Of a stretch of 64,000 nucleotides of DNA, positions 35,332-44,089 are shown one piece after another (within the stretch, counting starts at the first letter, position 1; each line of letters opens with the position of its first letter). This DNA is from Bacteroidota bacterium (GTDB taxonomy: Bacteria > Bacteroidota > Bacteroidia > UBA4408). Position numbers and translations under genes: made by a program. The DNA is taken from assembly GCA_963169745.1 (NCBI GenBank), contig CAUJCU010000017.1, positions 1-64,000 on the forward strand, in the 5' to 3' direction. The notes below the pieces were generated by a model, which saw only the letters and a list, made by a program, of their open reading frames with translations, was not told the DNA's origin and did not search any database.

Positions 35332-36669
35332 TTATTCTATTTCAAGTTCCTTTTCTTGAAAGACGATTCCATATTGCGACAATTCATCCAAAACAGGTTG
35401 ATACAATTCGGGCATAACAGGAATTTGAACACCTCTTAATTTTATTTGACCATTAATTATTTTTCGCACCATAATAGCCATGGGCAGACCAACTGTTTTT
35501 GCCATAGCCGTTTTATCACTGTTTTCGCCTAACACAACAAGAGTGCTTGTAATTTGCTTTTTCTTTTGACTCGAATTTTTATACTCAAAAATATGCTGCA
35601 TCACTACCATATCTTTATCTTGTGGTTCCAGCTTCCATTTTTCTTCCAGCAATTTTTGTAAAATAACTGCCGGGCTTGCTTTTTTCAAACCAATTACTCG
35701 ATTTTCTAAAATTCCTGTCCACTGAATCATCTTTACTATTTCGTCATTCGTTTTTTTATTTAAAAAAAGACACAAGCTTTCTTCTAAATTTTGCCCTTTA
35801 ATTGGCAAAAAAGCAGAAAAAAAGTCAGCATAGGTGTAATTTTCTAATAAATCAATTTCAAATGAATCATCAGTAAGGCCAAGCATTACAAAGACATTCC
35901 AGGCCTCGCAATAGGGGTGCTGTCTTAATGTACCGCGAAGAATGGTAGCCACATTTTCAATACCATAAACCTTACGATAGCTTAGGCTGTCACGATTCGC
36001 ATAAGCATCAAATTTCCCATATCCATCCACTTCAATAATTTCAGCAGAGGCAAACAGTCGCTGGTAAGGTAAAAATTTATAACCACCATTTTCTAAGTAT
36101 TGAGCGGTACTTTGCCCGGCCACTATAACATTGCGCGGATTCCACGAAAACTTATACCCCCAAGGATTCGAATTACTTTCGGGCGCTACTAAACCACCAC
36201 AGTAAGATTTGAATGAATAAAGTGTTCCTTGTTTTTCCTTAATTTGGTCAATAATATGCATGGCCGACATGTGGTCAATACCCGGGTCAAGCCCTGTTTC
36301 ATTAAGTAATAGTACGTCTTGCTGCAAAGCTTCGTTATGTAAAGCACTAATTTCAGATGAAACATAGGAAGCTGTAACTAAATGTTTTTTTAAACGAACA
36401 CAATCTTTAGCCACAGGCATGTGCATAAATGCCGGAAGCATTGAAATGACCACATCGGCATCACGAATGAGATTTTCACGTTGGTCATTGTCTTGCATAT
36501 TAAATGAAATAACCTTGCTATGTGGCCTATTTTGAGTTTTTTTTAAAGCCGATTGTATATCTAAGTCGGCTACAGTTAGTTCATAAGAGTCTTTAACAGC
36601 GTGTTGTAACAAATAGTCTATTAAATATCCGGATGATTTTCCGGCTCCTATTAATAATATTTTTTTCAT
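35332..36669 (-). CDS. Saccharopine dehydrogenase family protein
   Basis: 445 aa. Rossmann NAD(P) loop LLIGAGKSSGYL at the N-terminus, then ISMLPAFMH, LLNETGLDPGIDHM, SYCGGLVAPESNSNPWGYKFSWNP and a C-terminal saccharopine-type domain. These fit saccharopine dehydrogenase (L-glutamate forming), which links lysine and 2-aminoadipate semialdehyde, and so suggest lysine degradation. No LKR or aminoadipate genes are near, so the direction is inferred. It is transcribed first in a pair with the AddB-like gene. Confidence 0.85.
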   Translation of the reverse strand: MKKILLIGAGKSSGYLIDYLLQHAVKDSYELTVADLDIQSALKKTQNRPHSKVISFNMQDNDQRENLIRDADVVISMLPAFMHMPVAKDCVRLKKHLVTASYVSSEISALHNEALQQDVLLLNETGLDPGIDHMSAMHIIDQIKEKQGTLYSFKSYCGGLVAPESNSNPWGYKFSWNPRNVIVAGQSTAQYLENGGYKFLPYQRLFASAEIIEVDGYGKFDAYANRDSLSYRKVYGIENVATILRGTLRQHPYCEAWNVFVMLGLTDDSFEIDLLENYTYADFFSAFLPIKGQNLEESLCLFLNKKTNDEIVKMIQWTGILENRVIGLKKASPAVILQKLLEEKWKLEPQDKDMVVMQHIFEYKNSSQKKKQITSTLVVLGENSDKTAMAKTVGLPMAIMVRKIINGQIKLRGVQIPVMPELYQPVLDELSQYGIVFQEKELEIE

Positions 36670-36725
36670 GTTTTAGTAGGTAAGCAAACGATGTGTTTTT
36701 ATGTGAATAAGCAAAGTATTTCCTG

Positions 36726-36758
36726 CAAAAGTACAAACGGCAGCAATAGCGTTGCAAA
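36726..36758 (-). promoter_or_regulatory. -33/-7 promoter for the saccharopine dehydrogenase gene
   Basis: On the minus strand, TTTG (36755-36758) is followed after 21 bases by TACTTTTG (36726-36733), a full Bacteroidota promoter. The leader would be about 50 bases. A second exact -7 match (TACATTTG, 36755-36762) overlaps the -33 element. Confidence 0.65.
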
Positions 36759-36777
36759 TGTATGATAAGCTCATATT

Positions 36778-37443
36778 TTAAATAAAATTTCCATCTCGCA
36801 TAACTAATTTACGAGTAGCTAAATTAGCTAATGATTCATTGTGTGTAACAATAATAAAGGTTTGTTTCATTTCTGTTTGTAATTGGTAAAATAATGCGTG
36901 CAAATCTTCGGAGTTTTTAGCATCCAGATTACCCGATGGCTCATCGGCCATAATTATTGATGGATTATTTATTAAGGCTCGTGCCACAGCAACTCTTTGC
37001 TGCTCTCCGCCTGATAGCTCAGATGGTTTGTGTGAAACACGATGACTTAAACCCAACAGGAGCAAAAGCTCTTTGGCCCTTTTTTCGGCTTCTTCTTTAG
37101 ATTTTTTTGCAATATAAGCTGGAATACAAATATTTTCGAGTGCAGTAAATTCAGGGAGTAAATGATGAAATTGAAAAACAAATCCAATTTTTTGATTACG
37201 AAATTGGGCGAGCTTGTTTTTCTGTAGCTTAAAAACATCTACTCCTTCAATATGCAAACTACCTGAATCGGCTTTTTCCAACGTCCCTAAAATATGCAAT
37301 AGCGTGGATTTCCCAGCACCTGATGCCCCAGTTATGCTTATCATTTCTCCTTTTTGAATACAGAAATCAACATTTTTAAGAACAGTAATTGAGCCTGATG
37401 AATGGTAATGTTTACTTAGGTTCTTAGCATCTAATATGGTCAT
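36778..37443 (-). CDS. lolD: Lipoprotein-releasing ABC transporter ATPase
   Basis: 221 aa ATPase of the MacB/LolD branch, which powers release of lipoproteins from the inner membrane. Walker A GASGAGKST (39-47), Q-loop GFVFQFHHLLPEF, signature LSGGEQQRVAVARAL, Walker B IIMADEPSGNLD and H-loop IVTHN. The membrane partner (LolC/E type) is not adjacent, which is common in Bacteroidota. With many lipoproteins in this window the assignment fits, but a MacB-type exporter ATPase cannot be excluded. Confidence 0.87.
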   Translation of the reverse strand: MTILDAKNLSKHYHSSGSITVLKNVDFCIQKGEMISITGASGAGKSTLLHILGTLEKADSGSLHIEGVDVFKLQKNKLAQFRNQKIGFVFQFHHLLPEFTALENICIPAYIAKKSKEEAEKRAKELLLLLGLSHRVSHKPSELSGGEQQRVAVARALINNPSIIMADEPSGNLDAKNSEDLHALFYQLQTEMKQTFIIVTHNESLANLATRKLVMRDGNFI

Positions 37444-37610
37444 GGTTAAAAAAAATCAAGCGCAAGTTATAAATAATGCTGTAAGTGCTTACCATAAATA
37501 CTGCTAAAAAAAAGTATTAAGTAATGCTTAATTAAATAATAAAGCCTGTTTTATTTATTTAATAATTGGCTTTAAACAAAATAGTTTTTTTGGTAATAGA
37601 AATTAAAAAA

Positions 37611-38047
37611 GCAGGTCTGTAAGCCGGGTTCTGTCTGCATTATGAATAAAAAAAATTACTTTTTAAAGAGTAAAAATTTTCTCATTACGACAATGCAGTT
37701 CTATCATTTATCTGCGATGTTAATTGCTCAACACCTGTATCAACCTACCCTCCACAGTTTATTTTTCAATAAATAAAGCGGGCCGCTTTACGGTTTTACC
37801 CCCAATGGTTTATTTGGTCTTTCAACCCATAAGGTTTGCCATGCAAACACAGTTACCTATGTTTCGGTGGTCTCTTACACCACCGTTTCACCCTTACCTG
37901 TTGTGTACAACAGGCGGTATATTTTCTGCTGCACTTTCTGTACTACAAAGATATGGCTTTGTAATCCTTCCCGTTAGGAAGTATGGTGCCCTATGTTGCC
38001 CGGACTTTCCTCTCTTTACCCAAGTAAAAAGCGATAGAACGACCTGC
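37611..38047 (-). ncRNA. rnpB: RNase P RNA
   Basis: Catalytic RNA of RNase P, which trims tRNA 5' ends. The two universal core strands are present on the minus strand. One is GAGGAAAGTCCGGGC (37998-38012) followed by the CATAGGGCACCATA stretch. The other is ACAGAACCCGGCTTA (37620-37634). The ends pair as helix P1: GCAGGTC (38041-38047) with GACCTGC (37611-37617). A T-rich run (TTTTTTAATTT) follows the 3' end. The ~437-base length fits a bacterial type A RNA. It lies between purC and lolD on the same strand. Confidence 0.95.
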
Positions 38048-38094
38048 GTTACAAAAGTAATTAAAAGGACTAAATTTATTAATATTTACTGTTT

Positions 38095-39036
38095 TTATTT
38101 TTTTAGATATGATATAATGGCCTCTTCAATTTCTTGTCCGATATTTTGGGTGTTGTGTTTTACAAAAGTTTGACCGGTTACTTTTTCAAACAATTCAATA
38201 TATCGATCTGAAATTTCGTTTATCCAGACATCGGTCATTTCCGGAACCTGTTGTCCTTCAAGTCCCTGAAAATTATGAGAAATAAGCCACTCTCGCACAA
38301 ACTCTTTTGATAATTGCTTTTGTTTATTACCAGCCGTTTGGCGAGCTTCATAGCCTTCTGCAATAAAATATCGAGACGAGTCGGGAGTATGTATTTCATC
38401 AATCAAATATATTTTATCCTGATATTTTCCAAATTCATACTTCGTATCAACTAAAATTAACCCTTTCTCAGCCGACATTGCTGTACCTCGGTTGTAGAGC
38501 GCTAAAGCATAATTTTCCAGTTGTTCATATTCTTTTTCAGAAACAATACCTTGTGATATAATCTCTTCACGCGATATGTCCTGATCGTGTCCTTCGGCTG
38601 CTTTGGTTGTTGGTGTAATTATGGGATTAGGAAGTTTGTCGTTTTCTTTTAGTCCATCAGGTAGTGACACACCACATAGCTTTCGTTTTCCTAATTTATA
38701 CTCCCTTGCAGCATGACCAGCAAGATAGCCGCGTACCACCATTTCAACTTTATAGGGGGTGCAATTTAATCCAATACTAACCATAGGGTGCGGAACATCA
38801 AGCAGCCAATTGGGTACAATATCACGCGTAGCATTTAAAAAGTAAGATGCTATTTGATTGAGTACCTGTCCCTTATAAGGAATTCCTTTAGGAAGCACTA
38901 CATCAAATGCCGAAATCCTGTCAGTTGCGACCATGATTAGTTTCTCGTTTTTTATATTATAAACATCGCGTACTTTGCCTTTGTAAAACCATTTTTGGTC
39001 AGGTAGTTGAAATGAACTGGAGGTGAGAACTTGCAT
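38095..39036 (-). CDS. purC: Phosphoribosylaminoimidazole-succinocarboxamide synthase
   Basis: 313 aa from ATG 39036 (MQVLTSSSF); the longer frame from 39060 overlaps dapF and adds unconserved residues. It joins aspartate to CAIR in purine synthesis using ATP. Typical SAICAR-synthetase blocks are [40 protein letters not shown] and LVDTKYEFG. The ~310 aa form is the longer eukaryote-like type common in Bacteroidota. It begins one base after the dapF stop (TAA-A-ATG), so the two are coupled. Confidence 0.94.
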   Translation of the reverse strand: MQVLTSSSFQLPDQKWFYKGKVRDVYNIKNEKLIMVATDRISAFDVVLPKGIPYKGQVLNQIASYFLNATRDIVPNWLLDVPHPMVSIGLNCTPYKVEMVVRGYLAGHAAREYKLGKRKLCGVSLPDGLKENDKLPNPIITPTTKAAEGHDQDISREEIISQGIVSEKEYEQLENYALALYNRGTAMSAEKGLILVDTKYEFGKYQDKIYLIDEIHTPDSSRYFIAEGYEARQTAGNKQKQLSKEFVREWLISHNFQGLEGQQVPEMTDVWINEISDRYIELFEKVTGQTFVKHNTQNIGQEIEEAIISYLKK

Positions 39037-39037
39037 T

Positions 39038-39823
39038 TTATATTTTAATTTTTCCTTCAAAAACTAATTGTGCTGGACCACTTAAAAAAATATCGCTGAA
39101 ATACTGATGGTTTTGTGTTTTAAAGCTAACTTTTAATGGGCCGCCCAGTGTTTTTATTTTAATTTTATATGTCGTTTTATTTTGTTGTTTAAGGGCATAA
39201 GCAATAGCTGTAGCAGTTACTCCAGTGCCACATGATAGGGTTTCGTTTTCTACACCTCTTTCGTAAGTGCGTACAAATAGACTATTACCTACTATTTCGA
39301 CAAAGTTTACGTTAATACCTTCTTTGTAATATGCCTTACTGTTTCTTATAGCCTGCCCGGCTTTAAAAACATCATTTTGTTTAACCTGATTTTTAAAAAC
39401 TACATAATGGGGCGAACCGGTGTTTAACTCAAAATACGAAGACCCTTTTTTTACTTGGCTAACATCATTCATTCTTAGAAAAACAACTCCTTGGTTATTG
39501 ATATAACCTGAGTGATGACCATCATAAGCTATAAAAGTTGTTTCTTTTTCAATTAAACCTAAAAGCGCAGCAAACGAAATAGCACAGCGACCACCATTTC
39601 CGCACATACTGCCTATATTGCCATCAGCGTTGTAATAGCACATTTCAAAATCAGCTTTTAAACTTGGTTTTAAAATAATGAGTCCGTCTGCTCCAATTCC
39701 AAAATTTCTGTGGCATAAGTGAGCAATATGCTTTTGTTTCAGTTGTAAATGACTTTTAACTCTCCCGTCAAGCATGATAAAGTCATTTCCCGTTCCATGG
39801 TATTTGTAAAAATGAAGCTTCAA
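39038..39823 (-). CDS. dapF: Diaminopimelate epimerase
   Basis: 261 aa. It converts LL-DAP to meso-DAP for lysine and peptidoglycan. The two catalytic cysteines are C74 (MCGNGGRC) and C198 (LSCGTGVTA). The N-terminus [12 protein letters not shown] is standard. The start codon is TTG at 39823: the in-frame codons back to the upstream stop contain no ATG or GTG, and the family start is fully covered. It follows the unknown membrane protein by one base and precedes purC by one base, forming a three-gene operon. Confidence 0.94.
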   Translation of the reverse strand: MKLHFYKYHGTGNDFIMLDGRVKSHLQLKQKHIAHLCHRNFGIGADGLIILKPSLKADFEMCYYNADGNIGSMCGNGGRCAISFAALLGLIEKETTFIAYDGHHSGYINNQGVVFLRMNDVSQVKKGSSYFELNTGSPHYVVFKNQVKQNDVFKAGQAIRNSKAYYKEGINVNFVEIVGNSLFVRTYERGVENETLSCGTGVTATAIAYALKQQNKTTYKIKIKTLGGPLKVSFKTQNHQYFSDIFLSGPAQLVFEGKIKI

Positions 39824-39824
39824 A

Positions 39825-40562
39825 CTAAGGATTATGATTTAAAATCAGGGAAATCAAATTATTGTCTTTTACTTTTTCATAACTGCTAAACGAGCTGTTA
39901 TAATCAATATTATAAACGGTTTCGTTATACTTTAGGAGCAGTTCATTTTTATAGGTAAAAATTTTAATATTTTCTAAATCGGTTAATCCGTATAATATTA
40001 TTTTGTTTTTTGAAGCTTGATAACCCTTATAATTGATAGGGCTTTTCCAAAGTTCAACGTTAATTTTTAAAGAACTGCCTTTTTTATTATCGATTTTTGT
40101 GTCGCTAATAACTGCCAAAAGTGAATCACTTTTCTCAACTTTTACGGGGTGTTCGTTATCTAAATTAATAACACTCAATTGTTTTTCGCCAATCTGTTCT
40201 TCCTTTTTTAAGGTAATATTTTCATTAATAGGAATAGTATTTAGACTATCGTATATGCTGGAGTCTGGAGCAATTGTACTTTTGGGTAAAGTTGTTGTTT
40301 CAGAAGCGTAGTTACTTGAAAGAGGAAGTTTAGTAGCAGGAGTACTCTTGCTGGTATCTTTACTTAAGGTATTTTCATTAAGTGTATTTTTGTTAGTGTT
40401 TGTGGCATAAACAATCTGTTTTACAATTTGAGGAATAAGATTTACTGAAATTTTATTTTCGTTTGTAATAACGGAATTGTAATACACCAAAATACCGCCT
40501 AAAAGTCCTCCAATAAATAAACCAATGGTAAAAAAAATGAATTTTGGTCTTTTTTCGAACAT
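39825..40562 (-). CDS. Unknown membrane-anchored protein in the dapF-purC operon
   Basis: 245 aa. One N-terminal transmembrane segment (FIFFTIGLFIGGLLGGILVYY, residues ~9-29, basic residues before it, so a signal anchor with the rest outside). A Ser/Thr/Asn-rich, probably flexible stretch (residues 50-140) follows. The C-terminal ~90 residues are more ordered and beta-rich (LKINVELWKSPINYKGYQAS, KIILYGL, YNETVYNID). I recognise no family. The stop (TAG) is one base from the dapF TTG start, which implies co-translation and perhaps a role in the cell wall, but this is inference only. Confidence 0.65.
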   Translation of the reverse strand: MFEKRPKFIFFTIGLFIGGLLGGILVYYNSVITNENKISVNLIPQIVKQIVYATNTNKNTLNENTLSKDTSKSTPATKLPLSSNYASETTTLPKSTIAPDSSIYDSLNTIPINENITLKKEEQIGEKQLSVINLDNEHPVKVEKSDSLLAVISDTKIDNKKGSSLKINVELWKSPINYKGYQASKNKIILYGLTDLENIKIFTYKNELLLKYNETVYNIDYNSSFSSYEKVKDNNLISLILNHNP

Positions 40563-40578
40563 GGCTTTAAATCAAGCA

Positions 40579-40586
40579 CAAAGGTA
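40579..40586 (-). promoter_or_regulatory. -7 element for the unknown-dapF-purC operon
   Basis: The minus strand reads TACCTTTG, an exact TAnnTTTG match, 16 bases before the start codon. No -33 TTG was seen. Confidence 0.5.
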
Positions 40587-40840
40587 AAAAAAATTACGTA
40601 TTGAATAATGAAAATAAATTGATTATTGCGTTTCTAATGCTTGAAGAAAAAAAGTTCGTTAAAACATACTTAATTACAGTACGATGAAAGAATATAGTAC
40701 CGAATAGCTCTTTTGTAGAAAAATTATAAGAACAGCAGTAAAATAGTAAGTTTGAAGGTAAATAAGAAATGAAAAATAGAAAGAAAACTCGTTTTTTTAT
40801 GACAAAAGCGATAAAATTGGTATCATTAAAAGTATTTGAA

Positions 40841-40890
40841 TAAAATTTAAAAGCCTTAGAAAGGTTAATTTCTAAGGCTTTTAAATTTTA
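40841..40890 (-). terminator. nrdJ terminator, 22-bp perfect hairpin
   Basis: The arms at 40841-40862 and 40869-40890 are exact complements (22 bp) around a six-base loop. The GC-containing core GCCTTAGAAA is followed in the minus direction by TTTTAAATTTTA, which can act as the U-rich tract. The hairpin ends 20 bases past the nrdJ stop codon. Confidence 0.88.
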
Positions 40891-40909
40891 TATTATTTCA
40901 AAATACCTA

Positions 40910-43501
40910 CTAGCCGCATTTCGAATGGCCACAACTTTTACAATTTAAGCAGCCTTCTTCATAAATCAAGCCTTTATTATCACCACAGCTTGGACAGGTT
41001 TTATCTGTTGCTTTGGTTCCATCTGGAATATACTTTTTTAAGGAACGACTAACGCCTGCTTTCCAGGTGTTTATGTTTTCACTATATAAATTCAAATTAT
41101 CAATAAGGTCCACCACTTTAGGTAAAGGCATTCCTTGGCGTATAATTCCACTTATGAGTTTCGCATAATTCCAATATTCTTTGTTGAAAGAGCGCGAAAG
41201 ACCTTGAATAGTAACACGATAGCCATCTTTATCTGTATATTCAAAATCATAGCGTTTGTTTCCATCTTCAGTTATGTTTTGAATTACCCAACCTTTTTTT
41301 ACACTCATAGGAATCACAAAAACATCTTCTGTTTTTCCAGTAAATATCTCATAAGGTTTTCCTTCTAGGAAACCAACTACAGCTATCCAATGTTCATTGT
41401 CATTCATAAAACGAACAATATCTGCTTCAAGAATTTTAGGCCTTTTAGGGGCTTGTTTTTCTACGATAGATTTATCTTCTGTTTTCTCAGTACTACTTAC
41501 CAACACTCCAGACCTAGAACCATCACGATAAACAGTAATTCCCTTTAGACCATGTTCCCATGCTTCAAGGTAAATTTTACCTACCTGCTCTTCAGTAACA
41601 GATGAAGGTAAATTTATAGTAGAGCTAATGGAGTGTGTAACATATTTTTGCACTACTGCCTGTAATTTTACACGGCTGTGCCAGTTAATTTCGGAAGCGG
41701 TTGATCCATAATATGGACTATCTTCTGGAGCACTTTTTCCACTTATTTGCATCCATTCATTTAGTTTATGATGGTAAACTGTAAATTCCTGCCAACTGTC
41801 GCCCATATCATCGGTAAAATCAACTCGTGCTTTAGGATCGTTGGTGTTAACTTTTCTTCTGCGTTTATAGCTCAACATAAATACCGGCTCAATACCCGAG
41901 CTGGATTGGGCAAGCATACTAAGAGTTCCTGTAGGAGCAACGGTGCTTATCGAAATATTTCTACGGCCATGTTGCATCATTTTGTTGTATAGGTCTGGAA
42001 ATTCTTGTTGCAACATTTGTACAAATTCTGAAGTTTGTTCAATTTCTGGATCAAAATTTTCAAACTTACCTCTTTCAATAGCCATATCTATTGAGCTCTC
42101 AAACTCAGCTTCACATTTTACACGCATAATTTTTTCTGTCGCATTAATGGCCTCCGTAGAGTCGAATTTTAAATTTAGTGCGGCTAAAGTATCGGCTAAA
42201 GCTGTAAAGCCAAGTCCTGTTCTACGACCTGTTTTCCCGGCATTATAAAGCATTTCCCATGTTTCTTTCTCAACTCTTTTTATTAATTCCGGTTCCGGAT
42301 CACTGTTTATTTTATTTAAAATACGGTCAATAGCTTCTAATTCCAAGTCAACCAAGTCGTCCATTAATCGTTGAGCTTCGTATGTGGTTTCGTAAAATTT
42401 AGTAAAGTTAAAGCGTGCATTTTCCGTAAACGGATTATCGACCATATTATATAAGTTAATTGCAATCAATCGGCAGCTATCACCTCCTTGCATAGCAATT
42501 TCGCTGCAAGGGTTTGTTGATACATTCTTAAAACCAGGATACACCGATGATGTAGAATATTTATGTTGGCGATCCCAAAAAATAAGCCCTGGCTCGGCTG
42601 TGTTATGTGCACATTTTATAATCGTGTTCCAAAGATCACGGGCACGCACTACTTTACTGTACTTTGGTTTTTCAGCATCAATTGGAAACCTATGTGTATA
42701 AAAAGTATTGTTATTAACGGCTTCCATAAACTCATCGGATAAACGAACAGAAATATTGGCACCGGTTACTTTTTTCAAATCTTGTTTCATTAATATAAAC
42801 TCTTCTATGTCAGGATGAGCTATATCCATAGTAATCATCAGGGCCCCGCGTCTTCCGTTTTGTGCTACCTCACGGGTTGTATTGCTGAAACGCTCCATAA
42901 AACTAACGGCTCCGGTAGTACTCCCGGCAGCGTTTGAAACATGCATTCCGGAAGGGCGAAGTGTAGATATATCAATTCCAACTCCACAGCGTCTTTTAAA
43001 CAATTGTGCCATTTGTTCATCGGTGTGAAATATGCCCCCATAAGAATCATAAATTTCGGGTAAAACGATGCAATTGCTTAATGAAGCTATAACATGCGGA
43101 TTACCTAACGATGACATAACACTTCCCTGAGGAATAATAGCATTAAATTTTTGGAAGTAAGAAAAAATACGCTCTTTTGATAAGAAAGACCTGCTTTGTC
43201 CATACTCGGATAATAGATTGGCTTTCCCTTCTAAAAAATTATTTGATTTATATTTTTCCTCTATTCGTGCAAATTCAGTTGCCATTCTATGGTGCATATC
43301 TTCAGGTGTCAACTCTAAAAATTCACCTCCTTTTGACTTCATAGCATACTTATTAGCCCATGTTGATGCAGCCAACTCATCTCCATTAAAATAAGCTATG
43401 GCTTCGGCCAATACAGTATTAATAGGATAAGTTACCTTCTCTTTATTTTTAGCTGTTTCTTTTTCTGCCATCTGTTTTTTTGCTATTTTTGAAGTACTCA
43501 T
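40910..43501 (-). CDS. nrdJ: Adenosylcobalamin-dependent (class II) ribonucleotide reductase
   Basis: 863 aa. It reduces ribonucleotides to deoxyribonucleotides using a B12-generated thiyl radical, with or without oxygen. Active-site features are RRCGVGIDIS, NPCSEIAMQGGDSC and the TGRRTGLGFTALAD, SISTVAPTGTLS and INLPSSVT blocks. The C-terminus has a zinc/redox-type cluster (CPSCGDNKG...CLNCKSCGHSKCG). The length and zinc tail fit the long NrdJ form. It is monocistronic, with promoter elements upstream and a strong terminator. No cobalamin riboswitch was recognised in the leader. Confidence 0.94.
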   Translation of the reverse strand: MSTSKIAKKQMAEKETAKNKEKVTYPINTVLAEAIAYFNGDELAASTWANKYAMKSKGGEFLELTPEDMHHRMATEFARIEEKYKSNNFLEGKANLLSEYGQSRSFLSKERIFSYFQKFNAIIPQGSVMSSLGNPHVIASLSNCIVLPEIYDSYGGIFHTDEQMAQLFKRRCGVGIDISTLRPSGMHVSNAAGSTTGAVSFMERFSNTTREVAQNGRRGALMITMDIAHPDIEEFILMKQDLKKVTGANISVRLSDEFMEAVNNNTFYTHRFPIDAEKPKYSKVVRARDLWNTIIKCAHNTAEPGLIFWDRQHKYSTSSVYPGFKNVSTNPCSEIAMQGGDSCRLIAINLYNMVDNPFTENARFNFTKFYETTYEAQRLMDDLVDLELEAIDRILNKINSDPEPELIKRVEKETWEMLYNAGKTGRRTGLGFTALADTLAALNLKFDSTEAINATEKIMRVKCEAEFESSIDMAIERGKFENFDPEIEQTSEFVQMLQQEFPDLYNKMMQHGRRNISISTVAPTGTLSMLAQSSSGIEPVFMLSYKRRRKVNTNDPKARVDFTDDMGDSWQEFTVYHHKLNEWMQISGKSAPEDSPYYGSTASEINWHSRVKLQAVVQKYVTHSISSTINLPSSVTEEQVGKIYLEAWEHGLKGITVYRDGSRSGVLVSSTEKTEDKSIVEKQAPKRPKILEADIVRFMNDNEHWIAVVGFLEGKPYEIFTGKTEDVFVIPMSVKKGWVIQNITEDGNKRYDFEYTDKDGYRVTIQGLSRSFNKEYWNYAKLISGIIRQGMPLPKVVDLIDNLNLYSENINTWKAGVSRSLKKYIPDGTKATDKTCPSCGDNKGLIYEEGCLNCKSCGHSKCG

Positions 43502-43577
43502 GAAAAAAATTAAATTAGAATGAATAAAAAATTGGGCTTTTGCCGTCTATAAAAGTATTGGAGTTCTAACGAAAAAA

Positions 43578-43605
43578 CAAACTTATGCCATTGACTTTTT
43601 AACAA
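43578..43605 (-). promoter_or_regulatory. -33/-7 promoter for nrdJ
   Basis: On the minus strand, TTG (43603-43605) is followed after 17 bases by TAAGTTTG (43578-43585), an exact -7 match. The leader before ATG 43501 would be about 70 bases. Confidence 0.6.
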
Positions 43606-43963
43606 GTTATTGTTAGTGTTTCTCTAAATTTGGCAGAGTGGGCAATTAGGTCATAAACAAAAATTACTCAAGAAGTTTATTAACAAAAGCCTATTAATTA
43701 ATTAAACATAAAATAGCCTGAAAATCAGGTACTTTTTTTTTTATTAGAACTTATTGATAAACCTTGTTAATGTTAAAATTGTTTTGAGGCAAAATTAAAA
43801 TGTCATTTTTCATTTTGGGAACATTTTTTTTGAAACAAAATGCATCACTTTTTTTATTTAATTTCATCAAAATGTTGAGTGCAATAATCATTCTAAAACA
43901 CCGAAAATCAATATAATATAAAATTAATTTTACTTTATGTAAACATAATTTCGTTTTTGGTCG

Positions 43964-43971
43964 TACTTTTG
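43964..43971 (+). promoter_or_regulatory. -7 element for the lipoprotein gene at 44090
   Basis: TACTTTTG, an exact TAnnTTTG match, implies a leader of about 112 bases. A TTTTTG sits only a few bases upstream, too close to be the -33 element. Confidence 0.45.
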
Positions 43972-44089
43972 TTATGTTAACGGTAGTTTTTTTATATCTT
44001 TTATACTTGTTTTTATTATAAACTAATAAAGATTACACAAAACACATAAATACATTTTTGACTAATCATTAAAAAAAACACTTAATATT

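Larger units (their letters stand above)
40563..40909. other. Intergenic region between nrdJ and the unknown-dapF-purC operon
   Basis: 347 bases. It holds the nrdJ terminator hairpin at 40841-40890 and a -7 promoter element for the downstream operon at 40579-40586. The ~250 bases between are AT-rich, and I see no ORF or recognised RNA in them. Confidence 0.6.
43502..44089. other. 588-bp divergent intergenic region between nrdJ and a lipoprotein gene
   Basis: Very AT-rich. It holds the nrdJ promoter (43578-43605, minus) and a lipoprotein -7 element (43964-43971, plus). It also has a small CCTGA-AAA-TCAGG hairpin (43717-43729) followed by a run of T's on the plus strand, which looks like a weak terminator with no gene before it. 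No protein-coding frame or known riboswitch core (B12 box) was seen. Confidence 0.55.

Noticed and set aside
37724-38173. 149-residue plus-strand ORF
   Set aside because: It lies almost wholly on the antisense of RNase P RNA and the purC end; it has no family features and its Cys/Phe-rich sequence is an artefact of structured RNA.
43502-43760. Cobalamin riboswitch upstream of nrdJ
   Set aside because: Looked for the B12-box and the conserved core on the minus strand by eye and found none. A covariance search would be decisive.
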